NCBI RefSeq assembly: GCF_039530225.1
Contig: NZ_BAAAOH010000001.1
Span: 3,782,001 to 3,846,000 of the forward strand
Origin: Microbacterium pumilum
Lineage (GTDB): Bacteria > Actinomycetota > Actinomycetes > Actinomycetales > Microbacteriaceae
Direction: 5' to 3'
Length of the DNA stretch: 64,000 nt
Shown: one piece after another, positions 62,983 to 64,000 of the stretch
How the letters are laid out: each line of letters begins with the position of its first letter
Numbering within the stretch: the stretch's first letter is position 1
Position numbers and translations under genes: made by a program
Notes under the pieces: generated by a model
What the model was told of the DNA's origin: nothing
The model's input: only the letters and a program-made list of their open reading frames with translations
Database searches by the model: none

Positions 62983-63837
62983 GTGACCGCTCCCAGCCGG
63001 CTGGCCGAGTACCTCAAAGCGCGCCGCGAGCGCCTGCGTCCCGAAGATGTCGGGCTGACCGCCGGAGAGGGAACGAGACGTGTCGCCGGGCTCCGCCGTG
63101 AGGAGGTTGCCATCCTCGCCGGCGTGAGCACCGACTATTACCTGCGCATCGAGCAGGGTCGTGACACGAACCCCTCAGACCAGGTGCTCGATGCGCTGGC
63201 GCGCGCGCTGAAGCTCGACCCCATCGCCACCGACTATCTGCACTCGCTCGCGAGACCCTCCAGCGGGACGGACACGATCGACAAAGACGATGTGGTGCAC
63301 GAGAGCGTCCGTTGGCTGATCGATTCCTGGCCTCTTACGGCGGCTGTCATCCACAACCGGTACATCGACGTGCTCGCGTCGAATGCGCTCGCCCGAGCGT
63401 TGAATCCCAATTATCGAGACGGCGTGAACAGCGTGGTCTCACTGTTCGTCGATGCGTCGGAGCGCGATTTCCACACCGATTGGGAGGGCTTGGCGGCGCG
63501 GTCCGTCGCTCTGCTGCGCAAGATGGCCGACACACGCACGGGAGACGACCGGCTGAACACCCTCGTCGCGGAAGGCTCGGCCGGCAGTCCCCTGTTCCGC
63601 CAATTCTGGGATCGCCAGGATGTCCTGCAGGTCGGAGACGGCGTGCATCTGCTGCGGCATCCGCTCGTGGGCGACCTCACTCTCTCATTCGTGCGTCTTC
63701 CCCTCATCGGCACCGGCGGGCAGTCGATGTTCCTCTACTCCGCTGAGCCGGGCACGCCCAGCGCGGCGGCGCTGCAGCGGCTGACCGAGCCAGGGTGGGA
63801 CCAGCGGGACCAGGCAGGAGCGTCGAACGAGGTCTAG
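62983..63837 (+). CDS. XRE-family regulator with MmyB-like ligand domain
   Basis: 284 residues: N-terminal helix-turn-helix ([40 protein letters not shown]) and a C-terminal PAS-like domain (about 100-265) of the MmyB type thought to bind fatty acids or other ligands. Leaderless GTG (TACACT 5 nt upstream). Directly upstream of a short-chain dehydrogenase gene in the same direction, the usual arrangement in which the regulator controls the dehydrogenase. Confidence 0.9.
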   Translation: MTAPSRLAEYLKARRERLRPEDVGLTAGEGTRRVAGLRREEVAILAGVSTDYYLRIEQGRDTNPSDQVLDALARALKLDPIATDYLHSLARPSSGTDTIDKDDVVHESVRWLIDSWPLTAAVIHNRYIDVLASNALARALNPNYRDGVNSVVSLFVDASERDFHTDWEGLAARSVALLRKMADTRTGDDRLNTLVAEGSAGSPLFRQFWDRQDVLQVGDGVHLLRHPLVGDLTLSFVRLPLIGTGGQSMFLYSAEPGTPSAAALQRLTEPGWDQRDQAGASNEV

Positions 63838-63847
63838 CGTCACGACT

Positions 63848-64000
63848 ATGGACCTCCATCTGGCCGGGAAAGTGGCGGTCGTCACCGGCGCGAGCAAGGG
63901 AATCGGCCTCGCGATCACGCGCGCGCTCGTCGCTGAGGGCGCCAAAGTCATCGCCGGTGCTCGGTCGATCACCGACGAACTCGTCGCCTTCTCGGACACC
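63848..64000 (+). CDS. Short-chain dehydrogenase/reductase, cut by right edge
   Basis: 51 codons only: [20 protein letters not shown] then [20 protein letters not shown], the SDR Rossmann motif TGxxxGIG for NAD(P) binding. The catalytic Ser-Tyr-Lys part lies beyond the window. TAGCGT lies 7 nt before the ATG, overlapping the regulator's stop region, so it is leaderless even though it is only 10 bp downstream of the XRE gene. Confidence 0.9.
   Translation, partial: MDLHLAGKVAVVTGASKGIGLAITRALVAEGAKVIAGARSITDELVAFSDT

Noticed and set aside
1..64000. CRISPR array, insertion sequence or prophage
   Set aside because: No regularly spaced repeats, no cas, transposase, integrase or phage structural genes were recognised; the only repeats are the palindromic units and short direct repeats listed.

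Overview
The window is high-GC DNA from an actinobacterium, most likely a member of the Microbacteriaceae close to Microbacterium. This rests on gene content (MoxR/DUF58/transglutaminase cluster, DUF2510 protein, DUF222 fragment, small-type SRP RNA, YidC paralogue with a DUF6412-like partner), frequent GTG starts, and many genes whose ATG/GTG lies 5-7 nt after a TANNNT -10 box, the layout of leaderless mRNAs. Taxonomy is inferred, not tested.

Layout. 1-6.2 kb, leftward: pta, ackA, a beta-phosphoglucomutase-like HAD protein and a GH65 disaccharide phosphorylase that runs off the left edge. This reads as phosphorolytic sugar use plus acetate overflow; a twin palindromic repeat sits between pta and ackA. 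6.2-14 kb: a NudK-like hydrolase, the SRP RNA gene (minus strand), two envelope proteins, a moxR-DUF58-transglutaminase operon and tRNA-Ser(GGA). 14-29.5 kb is an accessory zone behind the tRNA: an MpaB-family protein, several decayed or truncated genes (P-loop kinase, calcium-motif protein, alpha/beta hydrolase stub), a secreted protein, a PASTA membrane protein, a UvrD-like helicase, an archaeal-type adenosine-specific kinase, dodecin, a K+ channel and small proteins.

29.6-41.6 kb: glutamate-cysteine ligase, a flavin monooxygenase, a membrane-anchored DJ-1/PfpI protein, a near-perfect 66-bp palindrome, an alpha/beta hydrolase, a GlxA-type regulator, a membrane molybdopterin oxidoreductase, a GH13 alpha-glucosidase and a Nal1-like trypsin-fold protein. 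41.7-53.4 kb: an antitoxin-like small protein, DUF151 nuclease, YidC paralogue, a frameshifted GNAT, an ACT protein, an LLM monooxygenase, an SQR-like flavoprotein, an aldo/keto reductase, an SGNH esterase, two polytopic membrane proteins, a truncated DUF222 gene and a small regulator-SRPBCC pair.

53.6-64 kb: a secreted lytic-transglycosylase-like protein with an MtrA-box-like repeat upstream, a CoA-pyrophosphatase-like Nudix protein, a pRiA4b ORF-3 protein, a VanY/VanR/VanS/VanZ-like cell-wall module without vanHAX, TrhO, a DUF2510 protein, msrB-msrA, an XRE/MmyB regulator, and a short-chain dehydrogenase cut by the right edge.

No CRISPR array, intact transposase, integrase or prophage was seen. 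The best leads for new biology are the Nal1-like protein, the two palindromic repeat types, the tRNA-adjacent decay zone, the VanYRSZ module and the overlapping 3' ends of convergent genes.
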